A stretch of DNA of 49,968 bases, taken from SXXH01 sp041165735. GTDB taxonomy: Bacteria > Planctomycetota > UBA1135 > GCA-002686595. The stretch covers positions 1 through 49,968 of the forward strand of contig JBKDQQ010000209.1 in NCBI GenBank assembly GCA_046341775.1. The letters run 5' to 3'. The notes below the pieces were generated by a model, which saw only the letters and a list, made by a program, of their open reading frames with translations, was not told the origin of the DNA and ran no database searches. The position numbers were made by a program, and so were the translations under genes. This document shows positions 36,975-45,589 of this stretch, in pieces (the first letter of the stretch is position 1; each line of letters opens with the position of its first letter).

Positions 36975-38141
36975 TCAGCGCTGGAAGGCCGGCAGGAGTC
37001 CGGCCGGCAGCAGCAGCACCAGCGCCTCCATGCTGGTCGCGTACGCGTCGCCGAAGCGCGCGTCGCGGAAGCGGCCGTCCTCCGCCTGGCGCTGCAGCGC
37101 GGCCCGCGCCTCGACGCGCCGCCAATCGATCCACGGCGCCCGGTCGTCGAGCTGCCACAAGGCCTGCGCGAGGTACAGCGACTCGTAGCGCGGGCACACG
37201 ACGAGGCGCGCGGCCTCGGGCGCATCGGGCCTGCCGCGCAGCGCCAAGGCGCGCGCGATCCAGTCGTGGCCTTGGCGCAGCTCCGCGCCCGTGTAGGCGC
37301 CGGCGTTCTGCAACACCCCGATGCCCGCCGCCGTGAGCGCCACCGAGACCTGCTTGTCGCCGATGGCGTAGGCGAAGGCCCCGTCCTCGCGGCGGGTGCG
37401 GCGCAAGTAGGCGAGCGCACGCTCCACGACTCGCGAGTCGACGCCCACTCCCACGTCGCGCGCCCCGCGCAGCGCCTGCACCGCGCACACGGTCAGCGAA
37501 CTCTCGTGGCCTCCGCCGCGCTCGGGCTCGTACCACCAGCCGCCCTCGACGCCCTGCGCGCGCAACAGCAGGTCGACCGCGTCGCGCAAGGCCGCCTCCA
37601 CGCGCGCGCCCAGATCGTCCTTCCTCGACATGGACCACGCCTGGGCCAGGGCCAGCGTCGCGTAGCAGTGCCCGTGCATGCGCGAGACGAGGTCGCCCGG
37701 GCGCGAGATCCAGCCCTTGCGCGCGGAGCCGGCATCGCGATCGCAGCACGCGACCAGCCATTCGATCGACTTCGCGAGCGCCTCGCCGTGCTCGCCGCGT
37801 CCGGGCGTCGCTCCGCCGGCCATCCACGCCAGCGCGCACAACGCCGTGGTGGCGACCGGAGCATGGCCCGCGGCCTCCGTGCGCGAGGCGCCCGCCTCCA
37901 CTCCGGTGGAGGAGAAGCTGCCGTCTGGATCCTGCTCCTTGGCCAGCCACGCCAAGGCCCGCGCCGCCGCGATCCCGGCGCGTTCCTCCAACTCGTCCAC
38001 GGGCCCGCCGGCCGCCACGCGCGAACCCGCGGCGGGTTCGGCCCGGCGGGGGAGGTCGGCGGCCACTCTGTCAAATTTAGTTGACAGGCTCGTGGTGGCC
38101 TCCGGCCGCCACGCGAGGAGCGCCGCGCACAGGAGGATCAC
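36975..38141 (-). CDS. Squalene-cyclase/prenyltransferase-repeat secreted protein, last gene of the operon
   Basis: The 388-residue product is built from alpha-alpha toroid repeats of the terpene cyclase/prenyltransferase beta-subunit type: repeated QW-like segments such as WLAKEQDPDGSF, LLLRAQGVEGGWWYEP and YLRRTRREDGAFAY. It lacks the DxDD motif of class II cyclases, so true cyclase activity is unlikely. The start is GTG at 38141, overlapping the upstream stop as GTGA, and gives a short hydrophobic leader (VILLCAALLAWRPEA). An exact TGTCAA-N6-TTGACA palindrome lies within codons 19-24. It ends in LLPAGLLPAFQR, closely like the C-terminus of the paralogue at 44483-45589 (LPIFQR). Confidence 0.85.
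   Translation of the reverse strand: MILLCAALLAWRPEATTSLSTKFDRVAADLPRRAEPAAGSRVAAGGPVDELEERAGIAAARALAWLAKEQDPDGSFSSTGVEAGASRTEAAGHAPVATTALCALAWMAGGATPGRGEHGEALAKSIEWLVACCDRDAGSARKGWISRPGDLVSRMHGHCYATLALAQAWSMSRKDDLGARVEAALRDAVDLLLRAQGVEGGWWYEPERGGGHESSLTVCAVQALRGARDVGVGVDSRVVERALAYLRRTRREDGAFAYAIGDKQVSVALTAAGIGVLQNAGAYTGAELRQGHDWIARALALRGRPDAPEAARLVVCPRYESLYLAQALWQLDDRAPWIDWRRVEARAALQRQAEDGRFRDARFGDAYATSMEALVLLLPAGLLPAFQR
38069..38086. repeat. Exact TGTCAA-N6-TTGACA palindrome inside the cyclase-like gene
   Basis: TGTCAA, spacer ATTTAG, TTGACA, with outer arms CTG/CAG adjoining. It falls 55-72 nt after the GTG start and is read as LSTKFDR. GGCCAC (38061-38066) and GTGGCC (38095-38100) form further outer arms. 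Confidence 0.8.
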
Positions 38142-38935
38142 GGGTTCTTCGACAGCCTGCGGTAGTAGCCGTCGATGGCGTCGCGGTAGCGTGGCGGAAG
38201 ATCGCGTCCGCCCTGCGTGCGGAACACGTCGCGCGCGTGCACCGGCAAGTCGCCCCAGCGATCGGCGCCGGCGGGATCCTGGCTGCCCGCGCCGCGCGGA
38301 TCGGCGCCGGGCGCGGCTCCCGGCCGCGACGCCCCGGGGTCGGAGCCCGCCTGGCGCGGATCGCGCGGTCGAGCCTGCCCGCCCGGCGCGGGTCGCGAGC
38401 CTTGCTGTTCCTCGGCGCGCTCGCCTTGCCGAGCGCGCTCTTCCGCTCCGCCTCGCGGGCGTCCACCGCCCGCGTCGGGACCTTCGGGCGTCGCTTCGCG
38501 ACGGGTGGACTCCTCGCTGCGTCCCGAGAGCGGCGACGACGATCCGTCGCCATCCTGCTGCTCCTGCCCTTGGCCGCCGGAGCTGCCGCCCGAGCCACCG
38601 CCGCCGCCGCCACCGCCTTGCTGGCCGGCCTGCCTGGCGAGCTCTAGCAGACGGTCGATGTCGGCCTGCACCTTGCGCGAGTCGTCGGCCGTGCGGCGCA
38701 GCAACTCGTCCATGTTGGAAAGGCCCGCTTCGCGCAGCTTCCGGGTGTCGCCGGCGGCCGCCTCGGAGAGCAGCTTGTCGATCGCCTTGAGCTGCGTCTC
38801 GACCTCTCCGAAGAGGCGCAGCATCTCGGCCTGGCCATCCTCGCCTTGCTGGGACAAGCGCCGCGGCGGTTCGTCCTGCCGCGCGTGCGACGCCGCGGCG
38901 GGGAGGCACAGGCACAACCAGATCCAAGCCTTCAT
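38138..38935 (-). CDS. Secreted coiled-coil protein with Gly/Gln-rich linker
   Basis: The 265-residue product has a signal peptide (MKAWIWLCLCLPAAASHARQ). A helical segment follows at about 30-105 (EMLRLFGEVETQLKAIDKLLSEA, SRKVQADIDRLLELARQAG). Next is a low-complexity Gly/Ser/Gln/Arg/Pro-rich region (about 105-215) and a conserved-looking C-terminal motif, WGDLPVHARDVFRTQ and YRDAIDGYYRRLSKNP, common at the ends of such proteins in planctomycete clusters. Function unknown. It overlaps both neighbours by 4 bp (ATGA at 38935, GTGA at 38141), so it is tightly embedded in the operon. Confidence 0.8.
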   Translation of the reverse strand: MKAWIWLCLCLPAAASHARQDEPPRRLSQQGEDGQAEMLRLFGEVETQLKAIDKLLSEAAAGDTRKLREAGLSNMDELLRRTADDSRKVQADIDRLLELARQAGQQGGGGGGGGSGGSSGGQGQEQQDGDGSSSPLSGRSEESTRREATPEGPDAGGGRPRGGAEERARQGERAEEQQGSRPAPGGQARPRDPRQAGSDPGASRPGAAPGADPRGAGSQDPAGADRWGDLPVHARDVFRTQGGRDLPPRYRDAIDGYYRRLSKNP

Positions 38936-41900
38936 CGTCCACCTCCTTCGCCTTCACCGTCGCCGCCGGCCGGCCCGATGCGCACCGGCGGCACGCCCTC
39001 GGCGCCGGGATCCGGCACGCCCAGCCGCCTGCGAAAGGCGACGAACAACTCGCTCGTGCGTTCGTGCCGGCGCGCCAGTCGGCCGACATCCTCGAGCAGC
39101 AGCGGATCCAGGCCGTCCGCTTCCTTCAATTCGGGATGCAACGCGAGCAGGCGCTCGATCGACTCCATCACGTCGACCTCCATCTTGCGCAGCAACTTCA
39201 GTTCCGCTTCGTCGGGAACGAGGCGGTTCTCGCCCTGCTGCTGTTGTTGCTGCTGCTGCTCTTGCTGCTGCTCCTCTTCGCGCCGCCGTTCCTTCTCGGC
39301 CTGCAGCGCCGCGTCCATCCATTCGAGATCCTGCTTCACGTCCTGCTGCAGGGCCTGCACGCGCTCGCCGGACTGCCAATCGCCCTCCTCCGTCATGAGC
39401 GCGGCGATGCGCTTCAGGTCCTCCTCGACGCGCGCGAACACGCTCTGGAAGACGACGGAGCCTTCCTCGCCGATGGATTTGGCGAGTTCGGCGCTCTTCT
39501 TGGACAAGGCCTCCTCGGCGCGCGCGATCTTGCGCAAGCGCAGCTTCTGCGCGTGAGTCGCGCGCTGCGCGTCGCCGCGCGCCTGGTCGAGCTCCGCCAG
39601 CGCGGCCATCTCGGCCACATGCGCCTCGAGCAGCTTTCCGACCTCCTCGGAGATCTGGAACAGCAGCTCCTCCTGGCGCAACTTCTGGTACTGCTCCTCC
39701 CGCTCGGCGATCTCCTGGGCCGCTTCCTGCATCGCCTCGCGCGCCTCCTGCTCGGCCCGCTGCGCGCGGTCGAGGTCGCCCTCCTGCAGCGCCTCCTCGG
39801 CTTCCTGCGCCGCCGCTTGCGCGCGCTGCAGCGCTTCGCGGGCTCCCTGCGCATCGCGCTCGTCGGCCAGCCGCGCGAGCTCGAGTAGCTGCTTGCGGAT
39901 GCGCTCCTGTTCCTTGCGCTGACGCTCGGCCTCGGCCTGTTGCGCTTCGTCGCGCGGCTTGGCGCCGGATCCGGCCGCCTCCTCGGCGCGTTGGAGGGAC
40001 TGCGAGGCCTGCTCCTGCGAGCGCGCCGCCGCGCCCATGTCGCCCCGCTGCAAGGCTTGCTGCGCCGCGTCCATCGCCTCGCGCGCCTCCTGCAGCGCTT
40101 CGCTCGCGCCTTCGCGCGCCTCGGCTGGAGCGCCCTGCGCCTCTCCGGCCTGCCGCGCGAGTCGCTCGGCTTCCGCGCGCAACGCATCCTGCGCCGCGCG
40201 CAACTCGCCGCGTGCTTGCTGGTCGCCACCTTGGACGCGGGCGCGCGCCAAGGCTTGCTGCGCTCGCTGCAAGGCCGCCTCCGCGGCCTCCGCGGCTTGC
40301 GCCGCCTCCTCCGGCCGCTCCGCGGCCGCCGCGGTCGCCGCGCGTTCCTGCGCCGCGCGAGCTTCTTCCAAGGCCGCCTGCGCCTGAAGAGCCGCGTCGG
40401 TCGCGGCTTGCGGCGTGCCTTGCAGCTGCTGGCTCAATTCCTGCGTCTGGCTGGCAGCGCCACGCTGCGATTCTTCGAGCGCCTTGCCCAAGGTCGAGGC
40501 CTCGTCCAGCAGCGTCTGCAGCTGCGCCCGTGCGGCCTCGGCTTGCGCGCGCGCCGCCTCGGCAGCCTGCGCAGCTTGCTCCATGCTGCTCGGATCTTGC
40601 TGCGATCCGCTCTGCTGCGATCCGCCCTGCTGCGATCCGCCCTGCTGCGATCCGCCCTGCTGCGATCCGCCCTGCTGCGATCCGCCCTGCTGCGATCCGC
40701 CCTGCTGCGACCCGCCCTGCTGCGATCCGCCCTGCTGCGATCCGCCCTGCTGCGATCCGCCCTGCTGCGACCCGCTCTGCTGCGACCCGCTCTGCTGCGA
40801 CCCGCTCTGTTGCGATCCGCTCTGCTGCGATCCGCTCTGCTGCGATCCGCTCTGCTGCGACCCGCTCTGCTGCGACCCGCTCTGCTGCGATCCGCTCTGT
40901 TGCGATCCGCCCTGTTGCGATCCGCCCTGTTGCGATCCGCCCTGTTGCGATCCGCCCTGTTGCGAGCCGCTCTGCGTCGCCTGTTGCAAGGCCTCGAGTG
41001 CCGCACGCAGTTCCCTCGCTAGGGGAGACTCGGAGCCTTCGACGCCTTGACGGCTGCCTTGGGCGGCTTGGGCCGCTTGTTGGGCGGCCTCGCGCCGAGT
41101 CCGCGCTTCGTCCAACAGCGATCGAGCCATCTGCTCGAGTTCCGCGGCCGTCTTGCTCCGGGCGCCCTCGTCTTGCGTGGCTGCCCGTCCCGCTCGTTCC
41201 GCGCCTTGGGCCAGTTGTTCGGATGCCTTGCGCGCAGTCGTGTCGCCGCCGGCGGCGCGCGCCTCGCGTTCGGCCGCCGTGCGCAGCGCCTCGGACGCGC
41301 GTTGGGCCCCGGCTTGCGACTCGCGTACGTCTTCTGCCGCCCGTTGCAATCGCGCCGCCGCGCGCACGCCACGCTCGGCGGCGTCCAGCTGGCGCGCAGC
41401 TTCCTCGGCCTGCCTCAGCGCCTCTTCGAGCGCCGTGCGCTCGCCCGGCTTCCACGCCGCGAGGACTTGCGCGTCGCGCTCCTGCCTGGCCCGCAGCTCC
41501 TCCAAGGCGCGCGCGATCTGCGCCAAGTCCAGCGCTCCGCTGGCGCGGTTCTCGGATTGCGTGCGCGACAAGAGCTGGTCCTGCTTCTGCCGCAGTGCGG
41601 CCAGCGCCTGCTCGAGCGCCTTCTGCTCCTCGGTGCGCGCGGCTTGCCGCAGATCCCGCGTCGCCTGTTCGAGTTGCTGCTCGGCGCCGGCCAGCTTCTG
41701 CAAGTCGGCCTTCAACGCCGCCAGCGCCTCGGCCTCCTTGGCGAGGTCCTCCATCCCTTGGCGGTCGGTCAGGATCGAGTACAGGCGTTCGAGGCTCTTC
41801 ACGACCGTGGCTTGCGCCTCGAGCGATTGCACCCCGCGTCCGCTGGCGAGATCCTGCCTGGCCTCGGACATCAACTCCGAGAGCGTCTTGCCATCGCGCT

Positions 41901-42153
41901 CGTTCGTGCGCTGGTCGAGGTGCGCCAAGCCCTCGCGCAGCAACTTGGCGGCGTGCGTGCGGCCTTCCGCCTCGAACCGACCCGCGAGGACCTCCATCGT
42001 CTGCCGCAGGCGCGTCAATTGGCGCAGCAGCAACTCCTGGTCGCCCGCGAGCTGCGGAGTGGACGCGCCTTCCTGCGCGTGCGCCGCTCCGCCGCCGAGG
42101 AACAAGAGGGCCAAGGCGAGGCCCGCCAGCGTGCATCTTGCCCTGTTCATCAT
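38932..42153 (-). CDS. Large secreted coiled-coil protein with 25 GSQQ repeats
   Basis: The 1073-residue product has a signal peptide (MMNRARCTLAGLALALLFLGGGAAHAQ). Nearly the entire length is Ala/Gln/Glu/Arg-rich helix with heptad character, interrupted at residues 396-519 by 25 tandem Gly-Ser-Gln-Gln pentapeptides and near residue 970 by a polyglutamine tract. The C-terminus has a more globular segment (DEAELKLLRKMEVDVMESIERLLALHPELKEAD) and an acidic Gly-rich tail. No enzymatic motif is visible. It is the downstream partner of a DUF4175-like membrane protein and overlaps the next gene (ATGA). A structural or cell-envelope role is inferred. ATG 42153 and 42150 are equally possible starts. 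Confidence 0.82.
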   Translation of the reverse strand: MMNRARCTLAGLALALLFLGGGAAHAQEGASTPQLAGDQELLLRQLTRLRQTMEVLAGRFEAEGRTHAAKLLREGLAHLDQRTNERDGKTLSELMSEARQDLASGRGVQSLEAQATVVKSLERLYSILTDRQGMEDLAKEAEALAALKADLQKLAGAEQQLEQATRDLRQAARTEEQKALEQALAALRQKQDQLLSRTQSENRASGALDLAQIARALEELRARQERDAQVLAAWKPGERTALEEALRQAEEAARQLDAAERGVRAAARLQRAAEDVRESQAGAQRASEALRTAAEREARAAGGDTTARKASEQLAQGAERAGRAATQDEGARSKTAAELEQMARSLLDEARTRREAAQQAAQAAQGSRQGVEGSESPLARELRAALEALQQATQSGSQQGGSQQGGSQQGGSQQGGSQQSGSQQSGSQQSGSQQSGSQQSGSQQSGSQQSGSQQSGSQQSGSQQGGSQQGGSQQGGSQQGGSQQGGSQQGGSQQGGSQQGGSQQGGSQQGGSQQSGSQQDPSSMEQAAQAAEAARAQAEAARAQLQTLLDEASTLGKALEESQRGAASQTQELSQQLQGTPQAATDAALQAQAALEEARAAQERAATAAAAERPEEAAQAAEAAEAALQRAQQALARARVQGGDQQARGELRAAQDALRAEAERLARQAGEAQGAPAEAREGASEALQEAREAMDAAQQALQRGDMGAAARSQEQASQSLQRAEEAAGSGAKPRDEAQQAEAERQRKEQERIRKQLLELARLADERDAQGAREALQRAQAAAQEAEEALQEGDLDRAQRAEQEAREAMQEAAQEIAEREEQYQKLRQEELLFQISEEVGKLLEAHVAEMAALAELDQARGDAQRATHAQKLRLRKIARAEEALSKKSAELAKSIGEEGSVVFQSVFARVEEDLKRIAALMTEEGDWQSGERVQALQQDVKQDLEWMDAALQAEKERRREEEQQQEQQQQQQQQGENRLVPDEAELKLLRKMEVDVMESIERLLALHPELKEADGLDPLLLEDVGRLARRHERTSELFVAFRRRLGVPDPGAEGVPPVRIGPAGGDGEGEGGGR
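39235..39270 (-). repeat. CAG/CAA polyglutamine tract
   Basis: On the minus strand this encodes three Gln, one Glu and eight Gln in the C-terminal quarter of the coiled-coil protein. Mixed CAG and CAA codons interrupt a pure triplet repeat. Confidence 0.8.
40597..40968 (-). repeat. 15-bp tandem repeat, 25 copies, encoding GSQQ(G/S)
   Basis: Read on the minus strand the unit is GGA-TCG-CAG-CAG-GGC or, in variant blocks, GG(A/G)-TCG-CAG-CAG-AGC. Twenty-five GSQQ units run without interruption over 372 bp. Copies differ only at a few third positions (CAG/CAA, GGA/GGG) and at Gly/Ser in the fifth codon, and the variants are grouped in blocks, a sign of block duplication. The length is a multiple of three throughout, so the gene stays in frame. 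Confidence 0.95.
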
Positions 42154-42201
42154 GGTGCTTGCCTGTGGCTGTGTCCTTGGTCGCCTGCTCGCCGTCGTCG
42201 G

Positions 42202-44466
42202 CTACTTGGCCTGCGCGCCCTGCTTGGTGCGTTCCGCCAGGTTCTTCTGCGCCTCGAGGATGTCGCGCGTCAGGTTCAGCACCGACTGCAAGGTATCCCA
42301 CTCGGCCAACTTCGAGAGGAGCAACTCGGCTTCCTCGATCGCTCGCCGGGTGGAACGCAGGGCCTGCGCCGCCGCGGCGGGGCCGTTCGAACCCGAGCCC
42401 TCGGCCGCGGCGAGCGCTTCCACCGCGTCGCGGGCGTGCGTCTCGGAGATCGAGGCGGACAACGCCGCGATTTCGACGAGCTTCGGCGCCAAACCGTTGC
42501 CGTAGGCGCCGCCCGAGGCTTGTTCGGCGATCCTGGTCCATCCAGCCAGATCGGCGCGTCGCGGGTCGTCGTCGAGGCCCTCGAGCTGCGCCACGGCGGC
42601 GAGCGCGCGCTCCTCGACGCGCGCGAGGATCAAGGCCTCGGCGGTGGAGCACAGGTCCCGCGCCAAGGAGCTCGCTTCGCCCTGCATGCGCCGCGCGCCA
42701 GCCGCGGCGGCGAAGAGCGCCGAAGAGGATTCCTCCGCCTCGGCCGCGGCGAGCACTCCCTCCAGCTCGCGCCACTCGGACTCCTTCGAGCGCAGGAGTT
42801 CCGACAGGCTGTTGGCCGCGCCCTGGGCGCGCGCGAGGCGATCCTGGATGCGCCTAAGGAACTCGTCGTCGGACAGCACGCGCAAGCGCACTGGTTGGGA
42901 ACGCGTCGTGCGGGGCTCCGGTTGGCGGATGTCGCGCGCCGCGAGCACGAGGTCGCAGGCCGCGCCCGCCGTGCACGCGCCCGGCGCGAAGAGCCGGGCC
43001 GCCTCGAGCTTGCGCGCCACCGCGCGCAGGTCGCGCGGCATCTCGGAGGCCGGACGCTCGCTGGCGAGCAGCGCGGGATCGATCGGCGTCGCCTCCAGCG
43101 GCACGAGCAGCGCCTCGCCCTCCAGCGGCTCGCACGAGAGTTCGACCTGCGCGACGCCGAAGTCGTCCTCGATGCGCGCGCGCAAGGCGACCAGTCCTTG
43201 CGCCGTCGTGTCGAGGTCGCTGCGCGCAGGAGCGGACAACTCGATCCGCGGCGCCTTGTCCTCGATCACGTCCACGCCGTGCAGGCCTGGATCGGGGTTC
43301 GACAGGCCGTTGGCGTCGGTCAGCTCGAAGCGGAAGCGCGTCGTGGCCTCGGCCTCGAACTCGAAGGCCAATCCCGCCTGCCCGGGCGCGTTCGCTTCGC
43401 GCGTCGGGAAGGCCGCCGGCGCGAGCTCGAGCGCGCGACCGTCGGGCTCGAAGCGCGCCACGCCGCGCGCCTCCGGCGGAGTGGGCAGCACATGCACGCG
43501 CACGCGCGAGCCCTGCAGGGCCTTGGCGGCTCCGTCGAAGTGCACGCTCGGGGCGAGGTTGGCGTAGGCCGGCGGCTCGATCGCCACGGCGACGCCCGCG
43601 ACGTCGGGCGGCACGAGCACGACGAGGCGCACCTTGGGACCTTCGTCCTGGTCGTCGCCGCCGGTGGCCCACAGCTCCACGTCTTGCGAAACACCGCGCA
43701 CGAGCGCGCCGAAGTTGCCGCGCGCGGTGGCCGCCAGCACTTGCCGACGACCCAGCGAGTCGTGCAGCACGACCTCCTCGGGAGTCTCGCCGCGCGCCAC
43801 GACGACCACGGGCACGTCGCTGCCGCGCGCGACGCGCCTCGTGGAGGGGTCGGCCGGATCGAGCGGCGCGCCGGCGCGGACCTCCAGCACCAGTTCGGTG
43901 CGGCGCGGCCACGAGACCTCCGCGCCCGCGATGCGCGCGAGGAAGATGCGCGCGCCTTGCGCGTCGAGCCAGCCGACCAGCGCGACTCCGGCGAGCGCCG
44001 CGGCGCTCCATGCCAGGCGAGCCTTCGCCCTGGCCGGGTCGAACACCCGGTCGAGTTCCAGATCCCGCACCGCCGCCTCGGCGCGCGCGACGGTGGCGGC
44101 GACCCGCGCCGGCGATCCTTCGGGGCGGCGCTCCAATTGCCCCGCCGACACGAGCACGCTCGACAAGGAGGGGTGGGCGCGCTCCACGAGCACGGCCAAT
44201 TGCTCGTCGCGCGGGCGCGCGCGCCACGGCTTCCACCATTCGCGCCAAGCGACGAAGGCGGGGATGGCGGCGAGGAGCAGCAGGTGGAAGACGCGGATCG
44301 CCGCGGGCAGCTCGAGCGAGCGATCCAAGAGATAGGCGAAGAGCAGCCAAGCCAACGCCGCCAGCACGGTGCTCGCGGCGCCGTGCAGGAGCACGATGCC
44401 GGCGAGCCGCGCGCGGGCGCGCGCCAGCAGGGCGGCTAGGACGGGACTTCGGCTTGCTTCGACCAA
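42202..44466 (-). CDS. DUF4175-like membrane protein
   Basis: The 754-residue product has two N-terminal transmembrane helices (about 30-50 and 58-75) and a third near residue 150 (ARLAWSAAALAGVALVGWL). A long extracytoplasmic part follows, with beta-sandwich-like segments (VELWATGGDDQDEGPKVRLVV, IEPPAYANLAPSVHF) and a helical C-terminal third. This architecture and the P-P-A-Y-A/T segment match the DUF4175/DUF4159-associated proteins found in large planctomycete and alphaproteobacterial gene clusters. Function is unknown. The best start is a TTG at 44466, since a stop lies just upstream in frame and no ATG is nearby; a GTG about 25 codons inside is an alternative. It lies 16 bp after the cyclase-like gene and 48 bp before the coiled-coil gene. 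Confidence 0.78.
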   Translation of the reverse strand: MVEASRSPVLAALLARARARLAGIVLLHGAASTVLAALAWLLFAYLLDRSLELPAAIRVFHLLLLAAIPAFVAWREWWKPWRARPRDEQLAVLVERAHPSLSSVLVSAGQLERRPEGSPARVAATVARAEAAVRDLELDRVFDPARAKARLAWSAAALAGVALVGWLDAQGARIFLARIAGAEVSWPRRTELVLEVRAGAPLDPADPSTRRVARGSDVPVVVVARGETPEEVVLHDSLGRRQVLAATARGNFGALVRGVSQDVELWATGGDDQDEGPKVRLVVLVPPDVAGVAVAIEPPAYANLAPSVHFDGAAKALQGSRVRVHVLPTPPEARGVARFEPDGRALELAPAAFPTREANAPGQAGLAFEFEAEATTRFRFELTDANGLSNPDPGLHGVDVIEDKAPRIELSAPARSDLDTTAQGLVALRARIEDDFGVAQVELSCEPLEGEALLVPLEATPIDPALLASERPASEMPRDLRAVARKLEAARLFAPGACTAGAACDLVLAARDIRQPEPRTTRSQPVRLRVLSDDEFLRRIQDRLARAQGAANSLSELLRSKESEWRELEGVLAAAEAEESSSALFAAAAGARRMQGEASSLARDLCSTAEALILARVEERALAAVAQLEGLDDDPRRADLAGWTRIAEQASGGAYGNGLAPKLVEIAALSASISETHARDAVEALAAAEGSGSNGPAAAAQALRSTRRAIEEAELLLSKLAEWDTLQSVLNLTRDILEAQKNLAERTKQGAQAK

Positions 44467-44482
44467 GGTGGTGCTGGCGCGT

Positions 44483-45589
44483 TCAGCGCTGGAAGATGGG
44501 CAGGAAGCGGTAGGGGATCTGCAGCATCAGCACGGCCATCGCCGTGCCGAGCGCCGGGCCCGGGCCGGTGTCGTTCTTCCAGTGGCCGTCGGCCTGCTGG
44601 TTCGCGAGGAGCGAGCGTCGCAGCTCCTCGAAGTAGCTCTCCCAGTAGCGTTCGCCCTTGGTGTACATGGCCTGCACGGCGTAGTAGTGGCCGTACCAGT
44701 AGAAGTAGTGCCCGTCCTCCTCGTGGCGGCGGTTGAAGCTCGAGAGGTTGTTGGCGAGGTAGTTCAGGCCCTTGGTGATCAGCTCGTCGCTGTAGATGCC
44801 GAGGCCGTGCAGCGCCGTCACGCCCGCCGCCGTCAGCGGAAACGAGGAGCGCGAGTAGACCTCCTTCTGGTAGTGGAACGTGCCGATCTCCGCGTCCATG
44901 CCCACGCCGAAGCCCATGTTGCGCGTGACGGCCGAATCCACCACGTAGCGCGCGGCGCGGTCGACGGTGGACTTGGGCACGCGGATGCCGATGTTGCGCG
45001 CCGAACGCAGCGCGATCACCTGGCACACGACGATCGACATGTCGCTCTCGGCCGCGTAGGGCTCGTAGCGCCAACCGCCCTCGGCGTTCTGGCTCTTGAC
45101 GATGAAGTCGACCGCCTTCTGCAGCTTCTTCTCCACGTCCTCGCGCGGCGTCATGCCGCAGATCTCCGCGAGGAACAGCGTCGCGAAGGCGTGGTCGTAC
45201 ATGCGCGATCCGGCGTGCGTGATGTAGCCGTCCTCCTGCACGCACGACAGCACGAAGGAGAGCGCCTTCTCGATGCTCGGCCCGTGGCGGCCGCGGCCTG
45301 GCAGGTGGCCGCCCGCGAGGAACGCCATGCCCGAGAGCGCCGTCACCCCCAGGTGGCCCTTGTCGGCCGAGGTGAAGTTGAAGCCGTTGTTGAGCTTGTA
45401 GCCGATGCGCGCGGTCCACGAGCCGTCGGCGTTCTGCTTCTTGGCGAGCCACTCGAGGCCGCGCTCGACGGCGCGCGCGTGCTCCTCGGTGACGACGATC
45501 GTCGACGCGTCTCCGCGCACCTGCAGGCCGGAATCGACGGGCGCGTTCGCGGGCAGGTTCAGCAGCGCCGTGGCGAGGGCGAGGATCAT
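44483..45589 (-). CDS. Squalene-cyclase/prenyltransferase-repeat secreted protein
   Basis: The 368-residue product starts with a short signal peptide (MILALATALLNLPANA). It has alpha-alpha toroid repeats like terpene cyclases and complement C3d-type proteins: GLEWLAKKQNADGSW, KAVDFIVKSQNAEGGWRYEP and SLLANQQADGHWKNDT. As in its paralogue at 36975-38141, catalytic DxDD is absent. It overlaps the upstream propeller gene (ATGA). Such proteins are frequent in planctomycete operons with von Willebrand/DUF58/DUF4159 partners, and a role in binding or scaffolding is plausible. Frame and length are intact. Confidence 0.87.
   Translation of the reverse strand: MILALATALLNLPANAPVDSGLQVRGDASTIVVTEEHARAVERGLEWLAKKQNADGSWTARIGYKLNNGFNFTSADKGHLGVTALSGMAFLAGGHLPGRGRHGPSIEKALSFVLSCVQEDGYITHAGSRMYDHAFATLFLAEICGMTPREDVEKKLQKAVDFIVKSQNAEGGWRYEPYAAESDMSIVVCQVIALRSARNIGIRVPKSTVDRAARYVVDSAVTRNMGFGVGMDAEIGTFHYQKEVYSRSSFPLTAAGVTALHGLGIYSDELITKGLNYLANNLSSFNRRHEEDGHYFYWYGHYYAVQAMYTKGERYWESYFEELRRSLLANQQADGHWKNDTGPGPALGTAMAVLMLQIPYRFLPIFQR

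Noticed and set aside
1937..38086. The palindromes as paired divergent promoters (two outward TTGACA boxes)
   Set aside because: Most copies are at gene 3' ends or inside genes with no start codon or -10 at the right distance on either side. Only the half-site at 32865 fits a promoter.
36975..38141. A true squalene-hopene cyclase
   Set aside because: The toroid repeats are present but the DxDD catalytic motif is missing and the protein is short and apparently secreted; hopanoid synthesis is therefore not inferred.
40597..40968. CRISPR array
   Set aside because: The repeats are directly abutting 15-bp units with no spacers and encode an in-frame pentapeptide within a larger gene; no cas genes are near.
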